A stretch of 64,000 nt of DNA, from NCBI GenBank assembly GCA_949752795.1, contig OX457058.1, forward strand, positions 164,364,223 to 164,428,222. Reading direction: 5' to 3'. Shown here one piece after another: positions 44,056 through 54,231 of this stretch. The DNA comes from Hyperoodon ampullatus (Eukaryota; Chordata; Mammalia; Artiodactyla; Ziphiidae). Position numbers and translations under genes: made by a program. How positions within the stretch are numbered: the stretch's first letter is position 1; the number at the start of each line of letters is the position of its first letter. The notes beneath the pieces were generated by a model. It was not told where the DNA came from. It was given only the letters and a program-made list of their open reading frames with translations, and ran no database searches.

Positions 44056-44165
44056 GGTGGGAGGGAGGGAGGGAGAGAAGGAAGGAGGGAGGGAGGGAGG
44101 GAGAGAAGGAAGGAGGGAGGGAGGGAGGGAGGGAGGGAGAGAAGGAGGGAGGGAGGGAGGGAGAA
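44056..44165. repeat. GGGA/GGAA microsatellite, 110 bp
   Basis: GGGA units interrupted by GAGAAGGAAGGA at regular intervals, so a longer composite unit of roughly 30-40 bases has itself been duplicated. It starts just after the SINE A-tail. The long proline/serine- or glycine/arginine-rich frames on both strands (43823-44416 minus, 43837-44268 plus) are artefacts of SINE plus array. Confidence 0.95.
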
Positions 44166-45525
44166 AGAAGTGGTGAATCTAACCAAATATGAATTGAATC
44201 AGAAGCCTCAACTGCTAAACTGCAAGCATGTGCACAGAAAAGTAAAGAGAAGGAGGGGACAGAAGTGAAGGATGAGGACGACAAAATCCAAATTAAAAGG
44301 CAGTGTGTATGGGATAATGATAGCTTTGGGCAGTGAGATGGATTATCCAGGGGGATGTGAGTAAAGTCAGCTGGACAATTTTCCATTACTCTGCAAAAGT
44401 CTCTGACATTTATCAACTGAATGTAGTCAGAATTGGAGTCTTGTCATGAATCGACGGGTTTGAAATGAAGGGTAATGACCCACCCTGTGGATAAGATGGT
44501 CTTCACTTCTGATGTTATGACAAATGCAGGGCTGTCCCAGAAATAACCAGCTGCCCCCTTCCCCCTTCAATTAGCATGACTTCCTGCTCTGGTCCGTACT
44601 GCAGGGCTATTGTCCTACAGCTTCACTTTACACACCAGGCAGGCAGGACCTGGTACGTAGGAGGGGCAAACAATTGGTAGGCAATCATAACCAATTGACT
44701 AATAAACCTCAGGTATTGAAACTTCACACCCAACCTAAAAGGTGCTCTAACCCAAGGAAACTAGAGATATACCCATAATGATCTGTAGCTCTGCTGGCAA
44801 CCTCTTATATTGCTCAAGGGTCAATGGGATTTTGATGGATGGAAGATTACAAAAGTTTCACAACAGGCTGAGGTTGAGTTCATGATCTATGAGGAAGGTG
44901 CTGGCCACTGTAAAGCTAAGCCAGATGTCTGGAAACTTTAATAAGTGTTTATGAAAATCAAGAAAAGGACTGGGGGCCCATCACTGGAGAACTCAGGCAG
45001 TAAACAGGCAGACCTCACCTTAAATTGGGAAGGCAGTTTCGTACTCCCAAGTTAAATTGAACTTGAAATTGGGAAGGCATGCTCCTTTCCAAAGGCTGTG
45101 TTTCCCTGCAAAACACTGAGTATCATTAAAAAGAGGAGGGAAATGTTCTGGGAACCCTCAGTTCTCTATGATCTGGAGTCCAGTGGGTCACTCTAGCCTT
45201 CTGGAGCTGGAATGAGGACCATAATGGTGAGAGACTAGGAGAGGGGAATATGTTTTTATTACTTTAGGTCAGTTAAGAAAATGCCTGTTTAGTGGAATGT
45301 GAAATTCATGAGGATAATTATCTGCTGTGTTCATAAGAGTGGCTAAAAAGCTACTGCCTGCAACCTTATTTAAATATGATGCCTTAAAAAAGGGAAGCAC
45401 TTAAATACATCTGTGCATATTTTCATTTATAGGATTTCAGAATGTTCAGGTTTTGCATTATTCACCTGACCCATCTGTTTTAAAATATATACACAAGAAT
45501 ACATACCTAATCCTAAAGTCTGTCT
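44166..45525. other. Non-coding stretch without recognised features
   Basis: No named repeat or coding frame recognised over about 1.3 kb. Confidence 0.45.
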
Positions 45526-45529
45526 TATT

Positions 45530-45785
45530 CCTATATTGTTGTAGCAATATATAACTAACAATAAACATTTATTGTCTCACACAGTTTCTAAGGCTCAGGA
45601 ATTCAGGAGCAGCTTAGCTGGCTTGGGGTCTCCTATGAAGTCATAAGCAAGCTGCCAGCCACGGTCCCCCTGGCTGTAGGCAGGACGTCTCAGTTCCTTA
45701 CCATGTGGACCTCCTTGTAGGACTACTTGAGTGTCCTCACAGCATGGAGACTGGCTTCCCCAGGTGGTCATAACGGGAGATAATT
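45530..45785 (+). repeat. Old interspersed repeat, unnamed family
   Basis: CAATAAACATTTATTGTCTC, ACACAGTTTCTAAGGCTCAG, GAATTCAGGAGCAGCTTAGC, TTCCTTACCATGTGGACCTC, TTGAGTGTCCTCACAGCATG are phrases of a familiar mammal-wide dispersed repeat whose name I cannot confirm. Confidence 0.6.
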
Positions 45786-45789
45786 ATAC

Positions 45790-46200
45790 TTGCTTAAATA
45801 AAGTAGAAATGCGTTCTATCATTTATAAAAAGTCCTAAGGGAGGTGGTGCTTGATATAGCATAGTGGCTCCACTAAGTCATCAGGCTCCCAGGATTCTTC
45901 TTTCATTCTTCCCACCATCCTTATTACAAGAACTGAAGGTTGCCTCTTTTTTCAACATGGCTACTAGAGATCCAGCCATCTGTCCAGAATTCAACAGGAA
46001 GCAGAAGTTAGAAGGGAAAGGAAAAAATGGACCTATACCAAATATTTGTCTCCCAGTTGTAGTTTTCAGAGGATCTAACCAATAATTTCTGTCTCCATGT
46101 CATTAGCCAGAATGGCCCCATCAACTTATAATGGAGGCTGGGAAATTTATATCTCAGGCTAGCATATTGCTACTCCAAATAAAATCAGCTTTTATAACTA
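45790..46200 (+). repeat. Old interspersed repeat, unnamed family, copy 3
   Basis: Same family as 5835-6310 and 7640-7990: CTAAGTCATCAGGCTCCCAG, CAACATGGCTACTAGAGATC, ATTCAACAGGAAGCAGAAG, then CATTAGCCAGAATGGCCCC and ATGGAGGCTGGGAAATTTAT. It is more diverged than copy 1. Confidence 0.5.
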
Positions 46201-46204
46201 AAGA

Positions 46205-47295
46205 AAAAAAAAAGACAATGGACATTGGATCAGCAACCAATGGTTTCTGTCATCTCTGTTTTGTAGAGATCCCCAGAAAGTTGTGTTATGCCAGAATTCC
46301 CACATGATATTTTCACAGATATTCATGTGTTCCTTAAAACTGGTGAGGTCAGAAAAGAGAGGAATGGGGAATATGGGTGGGTGGGGAGTAGTCAAGAAGA
46401 AGAGGTGTCTCATCTTTACTAAAAGCACAAATTATACCGGAAATTATCTCATTGTAAGGATAAGAAGGTTGACATGCTCCCTAAAGAGTTCTAGTGGTTC
46501 CAAGAAAAGGACACGTGCTTTGTAGCACTGGCCACCATAACTGGATTATGTCTTTCCAAGGTGATTGGACCCATTTGAACATTAGGCTGAAATCCAAAGC
46601 TGTTTTTCCATTCTCTCTCCTGGACATTTACAGAAACAATCTGAATTCTCTGCCTAGTAAACTGTGAGGCACCTGTAGTGGGTGTTGGAAAATGATGCAG
46701 AAACAAACAGAACATTATTTATGTCAATGGAAAAAGTAAATCAACCTTTCTTTGCATCCAAATGACACAACAAGTGCAAACCAAAAGTTCTCATGCTTCA
46801 GAAGGAAAATAATCCACGAGTTTCTCAGAGGACAAAATTACCTACCTGCCTATACAGTGCAATAAATGTCCCTTTTAAAGTGAAATAATTTCTGAGCTCT
46901 TCAGCACAAGACTTACAGTGAAAAAAACAGTGCCAATATTAAAATTTAATATACCCAATATTGTCAGGTACCAATAAATCAACCAGTAAAAGGCAGCGAG
47001 TGTTTTTTTTCTACTTCTAAAAAGAGTTACAGTGCTTTAATTTGAATGGATGTTGGGTTATGATTATGGGTTATGATAGTGAAAAGTATGAATTTGTGTC
47101 TCTATAGCAATCAGATGGGTTTTCCCAGAGCAGTTTATATAATATGCAGTGTACTTCTCTGTCAGTGTCAAGGAGTATTTACGTCTCTTACTAATTCAAT
47201 AGACTGTAAAGATAAGTTCAGAAGCTGAAATAATGATTAAGCTTTGAATAGTTCAATCTTTTTGCCTTCATGGTTGTCTAGTTTTACTCTTAGAC
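46205..47295. other. Non-coding stretch without recognised features
   Basis: No coding frame or named repeat recognised. Confidence 0.5.
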
Positions 47296-47299
47296 AAGG

Positions 47300-47341
<42 letters not shown>
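47300..47341. repeat. (GT)n microsatellite
   Basis: About 20 uninterrupted GT units. Confidence 0.97.
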
Positions 47342-47345
<4 letters not shown>

Positions 47346-47469
47346 CGATTTACCTTTATGTTAGTCGTAGAAGAAAACTGTAAGACTCGGAGGAAAAACC
47401 CTTCTCTTTGGCGGCCTTTTCATCCTACCGTCTACATACAAGACTGACCTTTTCAGACCATCTCTATCC

Positions 47470-47690
47470 ATAATGAGAGTTTGGAGTCAGACAAACTTGA
47501 TTTAAATCGTGGCTCTGGCCCTTTAGCAACTGTGTGTAATCTTGGACTTGCTACCAAATCTTCTTGAATCTCAGTTTTCACCTGTAAAGATATAGGTAGG
47601 AGGCGACCTAAGTTGCAAGGTTGGTGGAAGGAATACCCTACAGGGAAGGGCTGGATTAGTGTAAGAACTGGATAAATGTTATCCCCATCC
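47470..47690 (+). repeat. MIR SINE
   Basis: Sense MIR: GAGTTTGGAGTCAGACAAAC, ATCGTGGCTCTGGCCC, TTAGCAACTGTGTGTAATCT, GAATCTCAGTTTTCACCTGT, ACTGGATAAATGTTATCCCC. Confidence 0.88.
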
Positions 47691-47794
47691 CTTCAGCATT
47701 TCACAGTCAGGGTTCCGTCTCTACAGTCTGCAAGCATTCCCACCAAATAGGTCTTTGACCTGCTTTCTTAGCTCATCATTCCTGGAAGAATAAA

Positions 47795-47880
47795 TACAAC
47801 CGTATGTAAAGTGATTAGCAGTGCAGGGCACCTGGGAAGGTTTCATAAATGTTAGTGCTCATCATCATTATCGTTCTTAT
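47795..47880 (+). repeat. MIR 3' end fragment
   Basis: GTAAAGTGATTAGCAGTGCA, GGGCACCTGGGAAGGTTTCA, TAAATGTTAGTGCTCATCAT match the MIR 3' end. A separate copy from 47470-47690, because the end sequence is repeated. Confidence 0.8.
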
Positions 47881-47884
47881 GAGA

Positions 47885-48720
47885 GCTTGCTGGGTTCTCT
47901 CTATGGCACTGCTGGAAATAGTACAAGTAACCCCGACGCAGCAGATTTCTCATTATGGCGTGAATGAGGGAGAGAGATGGGAGTGCCTCACAAAGTGTGA
48001 TGACTTTCACTGCTGCAATATGTTCAAAGACCCTTTTTCAGTCCTTTCATTATTATAATTAGTCACAAAAAGGACAAACTGAGACTCCAGCAAGCCCTGC
48101 CTTCCTGACCTCTGTGCTGTTCTGGGTTCTGATTTATGAGAGTTCAAGGTTGCAAAGGAACCAGCCAGGAAGGCACAAATCCATTCTGGCCTTAGTCCCA
48201 CGGCAGATGAAAATGCTGCCACCTCCCCTGAAGAAGAAAGCCATGGAAGTGCCTGGAGTCTCCTCAATAGAGCACAGCTTTGTGCCAAGAGGGCCGTCTT
48301 AAAGTTGTACTGGAGGCATCTCCCTGCAATGATTTAGAGTGGCCGGCCACACCTTCCATCAGAGGAGGAAAGAACCGGACAGCAGCTGCACTGCCATCCA
48401 AGCTGATTTGTTAGCTAACGATTAATCATCATGGCAGACAAATACAGTGGAGATTATAACATACATGGTAAATGTGAGAGCCTTCCCAGGAAGGGAGATG
48501 CAAAGGAGGGTGGGAAAGAAAAATGATGGATAGGGCTAAACAGATAAAGTTTCTTTTGCGACAATGTTACATCACCCTTAGATAGAAAATGTGATTTATT
48601 TTCCCCAAGACTGAGGACAGGCAAGACAATGCTTTGGGGACCACTTTGCTGTTAAGATTGCATTCAGTGAAACATTTTTTCAAGCCCTTGGGTAGTGAAA
48701 AGAAAAGCAGCCAATGATCA
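47885..48720. other. Non-coding stretch without recognised features
   Basis: No gene or named repeat. Near 48400-48470 the words TTAGCTAACGATTAATCATC and CAAATACAGTGGAGATTATA give a small A+T-rich patch that could be conserved, by inference only. Confidence 0.45.
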
Positions 48721-48724
48721 CCAG

Positions 48725-48865
48725 AACAGCCACTATTTATTGATCACCAAGCACAGAACTAGATGCACGCATTCCGTCAACTCCTAAGAACAGGCTGAAA
48801 GTTAGTAATAGCCCGATGATATACAGGAGAATAAATTGAGGGCCAGCAAGTCAGAAAGTTCATGG
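48725..48865 (-). repeat. MIR-like fragment
   Basis: CACTATTTATTGATCACCAA, GCACAGAACTAGATGCACGC, GGAGAATAAATTGAGGGCCA fit antisense MIR loosely. Confidence 0.55.
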
Positions 48866-48869
48866 TTGT

Positions 48870-49330
48870 TTGTTGAGGGTCCATTATGGACCAGTCACTG
48901 ACTGCTCTATATGCTAAGGATACAGTGGTGAATATGAAAGACTTAGTTCCTCCCTGAAAGGAGCTGATGCCCTAGTAGGAAAAATTACATATAAACACTT
49001 AAACAAATAGTAAGGCTATTTCAAGTACAGATAAGCTCTATGAAGGGAATGAAGTAGTTTGGTTTGTTACAGAGTGACTTGTTAGGAGAGAGGCTGCCAC
49101 TTCATCTGGAGTGCTCTGGGGAAGAGGTGGTGACACAAAGACAGGTCAGCCATGTGAACCCAGTGGAGAGGGACTTTCAAGAAGAATGAAGAGAAAGTGC
49201 AAAGGGCTAGAGATGAAAGAAGATGCAGAAAGAAAGCTAGCAGGGCACTGGGCGCTGGGAAGGGGATGGGTAAGGCTGCCCAACGTATCCAAAGTCACGC
49301 CATTAGGAAGGGTCCAAGCCTGAACGGCCA
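48870..49330 (-). repeat. L2 LINE fragment
   Basis: TTGTTGAGGGTCCATTATGG, ACCAGTCACTGACTGCTCTA, GATACAGTGGTGAATATGAA and CCTGAAAGGAGCTGATGCCC match the antisense L2 end. The rest (AAGTGCAAAGGGCTAGAG and similar) fits the adjoining L2 segment more loosely. Confidence 0.7.
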
Positions 49331-49404
49331 CCCAAAACTATGTCAGAAACTCCCGGGCCGCACAATTTTGCACACTGAGATAAACGCACAACAACATCTG
49401 GAGG

Positions 49405-49640
49405 AGTGAAGCTCATGGGTGTGGAGTCAGCCTGCCCAGGTGTAAATTCTGACCTCACCATGTAAAACCTGGAGGATCTAGTTTGGGGAAGTAACCTGAC
49501 TTCTCTAAGGCCTCTGTTTCCTTATCTGAAACAGAAAAGGGTCACAATATTAATTCCTTCCCTAGTGAGTGATTGTGAGAATTAAGGCTAAACCATGTGA
49601 AAGACTGTGTAAGCATCAAGCAAGAGCTATTTTTCATACT
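49405..49640 (+). repeat. MIR SINE
   Basis: Sense MIR: GTGTGGAGTCAGCCTGCCCA, GGTGTAAATTCTGACCTCAC, AAGTAACCTGACTTCTCTAA, GGCCTCTGTTTCCTTATCTG, TTGTGAGAATTAAGGCTAAA. Confidence 0.92.
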
Positions 49641-49646
49641 TATATG

Positions 49647-49685
49647 TTTTTTTCTAAAAGGAATGAGCTTTTTTTCTAAAAGGAA
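49647..49685. repeat. Tandem duplication, 22-bp period, two copies
   Basis: TTTTTTTCTAAAAGGAA occurs at 49647 and again at 49669 with TGAGC between. A third T-run follows. Confidence 0.85.
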
Positions 49686-49944
49686 CTTTTTTTGTCCCAA
49701 AGTTAGATGGGTCGTGGTTAAGCTGATTTTCCTGGGGTGGGAGGGCTGGGAGACACTATGGGAGTAACCCAGTTCTCAAGAATTTTGATGCCCTAAGACT
49801 GGAATAAGACACTGGTTTGGCATTTTTCCCAAAAGGAGGAGACCTAAACCATGAGGACACAGTGCCCAGAGGTGACAGGACCTCAGATAGGGATGGCTAT
49901 AGAAATGATCATAGAGTCTTAATCCTAAGTTACATGCCCACAGA

Positions 49945-50142
49945 GCAGCAAGGAGGGTCTCCCTAGCCAGCAGGGAGGGTCCCCATAGCCAGCAAGGAGG
50001 GTTCCCCTAGCCAGCAGGGAGGGTCCCCATAGCCAGCAAGGAGGGTTCCCCTAGCCAGCAGGGAGGGTCCCCATAGCCAGCAGAGAGGGTCCCCCTAGCC
50101 AGCAGGGAGGGTTCCCCTAGCCAGCAAGGAGTGTCCCCCTAG
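49945..50142. repeat. Minisatellite, 22-bp unit, nine copies, with 44-bp alternation
   Basis: Nine back-to-back 22-bp units of the form CCAGCAGGGAGGGTCCCCATAG, with no spacers. Unit starts step exactly by 22: 49945, 49967, 49989, 50011, 50033, 50055, 50077, 50099, 50121. Units 2, 4 and 6 end CCCCATAG while units 3 and 5 carry AAGGAGGG and TTCCCCTAG, so units 2-6 form a 44-bp higher-order repeat. Units 7-9 break the alternation. A partial tenth unit (CCAGCCATG) follows. One strand is G-rich (GGGAGGG) and the other C-rich. Such arrays are commonly variable in copy number. Confidence 0.97.
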
Positions 50143-50149
50143 CCAGCCA

Positions 50150-51175
50150 TGTAAGGAGCAACCCTGACCACCTGTTACTTGGATTCAATCTGTCCTAAGC
50201 AGTTCATCTGAAGGAGGAGAATTTAACAAAAAGGATGCTATGGTTCTCCCTGTGTTTTTCTATGTTTGCATCGTGACCAGTGATAGGACAGATCTTCGGT
50301 TGGTAAGAGTCCAGAGCAAAACACACTTCACATACTATTTGTTACTTTGTTTTGCAAGTATAATATTTTATCTTAGGGGAAATCTTGATAAACTTGGTCA
50401 GTTGTGATCTAGAAGGGAAACTGAAGCAGCTCAAGGACATCAAACTGTAGCACATTGCCAATGAGTGGTGAGCTCCAGTCCTGGGCACTGAGGGGCAAGA
50501 GATTCATGGTCATTGAAAAGAATCAGCTTTGGACATCAGCTGGAAGAGGGCCCTGCCATCTCTTCCTGTCTGCAGACTGCCAGAGCCATTCCAAAGTCTG
50601 GTTCTCCCCACAGCCTAGACCCATAGAGACAGTGAGCTTGACTGTGTCACAGGTTACAGAATGGAAGGTGGAAGGGTTTATGGGCTCACAGTGCAAATGT
50701 AGGTGGCCAGACCACTACCCAGGGACACTTGGGGCAGGTCTATCACTGACAAACCAGTTGCAAACAGCTCCTTGCTCTATGAAATTCTGGGGGTATTTGT
50801 CCCATACTACATCTTCAGCATGTGCATGTGTAGGCAGGGGAAAGACAATGCTTATTCCCATAGATCCTTAGATTCTACTGATAACCTTCATAAACCTATA
50901 TACTGGACCCTGTGTCCTCTTAGGCTGTAACTTCCAGGTTTTCTCCCTCATTTTGTGGGACTGTCCAAAAGCAAGCCAGGATCCTTGGGCTACTCTCCCA
51001 ATTACTTCTTCATATCTCAAGTTTCAGGTAAGCACATTAATTAAAGCATTCTACTCCAGATAGGAGGAGTGCGGGAGACTCCACTGGAAATGAGAAATAA
51101 AGAATGGACATGGGTGCCTGTATATGGACATTTCCATTAGGATCTTTCTTTTATATTTTCGTTATCTTTTATATG
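50150..51175. other. Non-coding stretch; 138-codon frame without support
   Basis: The plus frame at 50455-50871 is the longest open frame outside repeats on that strand here, from an ATG to a TAG. It has no recognised domain, no signal peptide and no repeat pattern. A second frame overlaps it at 50703-50930. I treat it as chance. Confidence 0.4.
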
Positions 51176-51179
51176 GGCA

Positions 51180-51350
51180 CTACCATCACATGGAAAATAT
51201 TCCAAAATACAAGATGGTTATACAATGAAGTGTGATCTACTTCCAGTCTCTACCAACCATTTCCCAATTTATTTCCCCGACAGTAACTACTGTTACCAAT
51301 TTCTCAGGTATCCTTCCAGAGATAGTCTGTCTACATAAACATAAATCACT
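51180..51350 (-). mobile_element. Old L1 3' region fragment
   Basis: GTTATACAATGAAGTGTGAT, CAATTTATTTCCCCGACAG, TAACTACTGTTACCAATTTC, AGGTATCCTTCCAGAGATAG match the same L1M 3' segment as 37895-38110. Confidence 0.65.
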
Positions 51351-51559
51351 GATCGGAGTCTTTCTATACATAGATCCATACTGCATGACTCATATTGATG
51401 GTGAAAAGCAGAACTTGAGATGTCAAAGGAAACCATATCACACGAATTTGCCACATTCGAGTGGTGGTGCTACAGGCACCATTTACCGAAAAGAACTTTC
51501 CCCTACACATCACAATGAACACAGAGAGATTACTCCTCCAGGCAAAGATGAAAAGTTTC

Positions 51560-51690
51560 AGTATCTGTTTATTGAACACCTACTATGTGGCAGGTCCTGA
51601 GCTTGGCACTTGTGAACACACATGGAGAGAAGAAGGGGTCCTTCCAAGCCAGTCTCTGGACACAGCAGCACAGGGGAGTGGCTTGTGTTA
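51560..51690 (-). repeat. L2 LINE 3' fragment
   Basis: TCTGTTTATTGAACACCTAC, TATGTGGCAGGTCCTGAGCT, TGGCACTTGTGAACACACAT match the antisense L2 end. Confidence 0.78.
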
Positions 51691-51857
51691 ACATGTGAGA
51701 CAAATGATGGAAACAACAACAAATATCTGTCTACACCAATCAGGGAGGCATTCTTGGTCTGAAACAGGAAACCTGTACAAAATGCTTGCTTCCCTCCATT
51801 AAATGAGATATATTTCTTCCTGCAGTCCAACATTTTCTTCGTTAAAAATAAAGCATT

Positions 51858-52073
51858 GGGCTTCCCTAGTGGCGCAGTGGTTTAGAGTCCACCTGCCGAT
51901 GCAGGGGACGCGGGTTTGTGCCCCGGTCCGGGAAGATCCCACATGCCGTGGAGCGGCTGGGCCCGTGAGCCATGGCCTCTGAGCCTGTGCGTCCAGAGCC
52001 TGTGCTCCGCAACGGGAGAGGCCACAACGGTGAGAGGCCTGCGTAATGCAAATAAATAAATAAATAAATAAAT
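51858..52073 (+). mobile_element. Cetacean tRNA-derived SINE (CHR type), AAAT-tailed
   Basis: Starts GGGCTTCCCTAGTGGCGCAG, B box GGTTTGTGCC, ends GCGTAATGC followed by an (AAAT)n tail of about 12 units. The duplication AAATAAAGCATT (51846-51857 and 52074-52085) is perfect. Confidence 0.95.
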
Positions 52074-52085
52074 AAATAAAGCATT

Positions 52086-53135
52086 AAGAGGAGCCCTGAA
52101 GGGGACAAGTGATCCTCAGAGGCAGGCAGGGTTTCTGGGTAGCAGATACAGTCTGGGCAAGGGGCAGTGAAGGCAGACGGCCCTGTTATTAGGCTGCTGG
52201 TACCATCTTGTATTTTCCCTGGCTGTTTTTCAATCTCTCAGCTCTCCACAGGTAACCAGATCTCATTGTTATTAATTATTGAAAGAATGCTTTGGAATGG
52301 ATACATCACATTTATTAAAAGAAGAAAGAGCCTTTGATCAACACTTTGACAAATGTGCAGTCAGATGTGTAGTTAGAAAGGAGAAAAATTCTTTTCCAAG
52401 AAGAGCTAATCAGAAGCAGGCATCATTAAGCAAAACATAAAGATTTCATAGCAGCAGCATCAAGCCCAGGGCAGCACAATCGCATTCTCACTGGCTTTCA
52501 GAGAGATAGATTCCTCCATGAATCACTCTTTGCCCCTGCAAAAAAAAAAAAAAAAAATTTAATTCACACAGATGGACTGGATAGGACAATATGGTCTAAG
52601 GCTCCCCTTTGCTTACAGTTTTCCAATTCTGTTAAGTTGCCTTTACTTTTAGACTGTGCCAAAGAAATCTTCCAAAAGAAATCAACTTTGGACAATAAAT
52701 AAAGGTTTATCGAGTGAATATGCTTTAAATCTTTGAAGAAAGCATTTTCCTGGGTTGTTTTTTTCTTTATTTCTAATCAAAACCCACCTCCTTATTCTCC
52801 TTCCATGCCCACTAGCCCATCTTCTCAGACACAGCTGCTGGTCCAATCCTGGGGTGAATCAGAGAAGGGAAAATACCCAACTCTACTTAGACCCTTAACT
52901 ACCCAATAAAGAGAGAGAAACAAAGCCCTTGAGAAACCTTGAAAGTTTGACAGTAAAATACAGCATCTCCTCCTCTTTACCCACCATTCCTGAAGGTAGC
53001 TGCATCATCCTGGCTGGTTTTAGGGAGATGAAGAAGAGGCTGTTAACTTGAATATTTTACTTAGATCCAATGAAGAGCAGAGGATGGGTTTGAAGTCATT
53101 ATCATTGCTACAGCCAATCAAACCACCATTCCATA
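52086..53135. other. Non-coding stretch with an A-run
   Basis: No named repeat or coding frame. An A-run lies at 52541-52557 with no recognisable SINE body before it. Confidence 0.5.
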
Positions 53136-53139
53136 AACA

Positions 53140-53480
53140 ATGATCAGTCGTCCACACTGTGCCAGGCACATGCCGTGACAAGAAGGTAAAAAGGCAATAA
53201 AGACCAAGTCCTTGGGACTTCCCTGGTGGTCCAGTGGTTAAGGCTTCTCCTTCAAATGCAGGGGGTGCGGGTTCGATCCCTGGTTGGGGAGCTACGATCC
53301 CACATGCCTTGTGGCCAAAAAACCAAAAAACATAAAACAGAAGCAATATTGTAACAAATTCAATAAAGACTTTAAAAAAATGGTCCACATCCAGAAAAAA
53401 AAAACAAAGGCCAAGTCCTTGCTTGAAAAAGTTTTCAGTCTAATGTCAGAACCAGCTTAGAAACAGACATGCTGCCATAT
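53140..53480 (-). repeat. L2 LINE 3' fragment, split by a SINE
   Basis: Left part TCCACACTGTGCCAGGCACA and right part CCAAGTCCTTGCTTGAAAAA, GTTTTCAGTCTAATG are the two halves of an antisense L2 end. The SINE at 53214-53405 sits between them. Confidence 0.75.
53214..53405 (+). mobile_element. tRNA-derived SINE of a second type (AATAAAG tail)
   Basis: Starts GGGACTTCCCTGGTGGTCCA with B box GGTTCGATCCCTGG. After the tRNA-like part it has only CATGCCTTGTGGCC, an A-rich linker and the tail GTAACAAATTCAATAAAGAC before TTTAAAAAAATGGTCCACAT. The form differs from the other SINEs and recalls a wider cetartiodactyl tRNA-SINE subtype. Duplication AAAGACCAAGTCCTT (53199-53213) and AAAGGCCAAGTCCTT (53406-53420) has one change in 15. 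Confidence 0.92.
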
Positions 53481-53484
53481 GTGA

Positions 53485-54115
53485 CACCTAAAACAATCAT
53501 GGGGGATGGATAAAATTCTGGGGAAATATAGATTTCTGTGGACACTGTTAGGCTCTAGAAACCAGAAGGGGTATAAAACAGAGTGCCAAGCCACAAAGAA
53601 TCACAGTAGTTTGTAAAAAGCAAATCTAGGCAGAACAAAATTTATCAAAGAGAGTTTGGAAGAGGAAAAAGAAATAGGGTGGTAAAGAGAGAACACAGAA
53701 TAAAACCCGCATAGACCAAGCAGGGAGAGTCACATCAGAATGGCCACTGATTGAACAAGCATCTAGAAGAGATGATGTGAGGACAATAACGAACCCACCT
53801 GCTGTAAAAGGAAACTCTGGTTACAAGGTCTGGAGGCCCAGGATTTGTGATCCCACAGTTTGAAGATGAATGAGCCTGACCCCTCTAGTCAAGGGAAGAG
53901 GTAGGACCTCCTGAGTAGGTGGATCCAGAGAGACCCTTCAGGCCTGCTGGAAACATGAAGATGCATCGCTGTCCTCAAGTAGGGTCCCAGCGCTGATAAA
54001 GACGAAACACAGTGCTGCTGTGTCATAACTGGGGGTTGGACACCGGGGCCAAGAGGCCTTGAGGTAACAGTCACGTAAGATTCCCTTTATGGCTTCTTAC
54101 AGGTCTCTCTTCCTT
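53485..54115. other. Non-coding stretch without recognised features
   Basis: No coding frame or named repeat recognised. Confidence 0.5.
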
Positions 54116-54119
54116 ACCA

Positions 54120-54230
54120 AACATGGGCCACTCAAGGGCAGAGAGTACATCTTCATTAATCTCTGAATTGTCAGGACCTAGACCCTGTAGGTACAGGATA
54201 ATAATATTAAATGCTGAATATATGATAGGT
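54120..54230 (+). repeat. L2 LINE 3' fragment
   Basis: CTCAAGGGCAGAGAGTACAT, CTTCATTAATCTCTGAATTG, TAATATTAAATGCTGAATAT follow the sense L2 3' end. Confidence 0.6.
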
Positions 54231-54231
54231 T

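Noticed and set aside
43823..44416. 197-codon minus-strand frame rich in proline and serine, and a 143-codon plus frame
   Set aside because: Both are translations of a SINE joined to a GGGA microsatellite.
17021..47341. Cysteine-valine or histidine-threonine repeat proteins at CA/GT tracts (17021, 21454, 25248, 47300)
   Set aside because: They are simple translations of dinucleotide microsatellites.
49945..50142. CRISPR array
   Set aside because: Units are contiguous without unique spacers and the host is a mammal, so it is a minisatellite.
50455..50871. 138-codon plus-strand gene
   Set aside because: No recognised domain or supporting signals; length is within chance for this amount of sequence.
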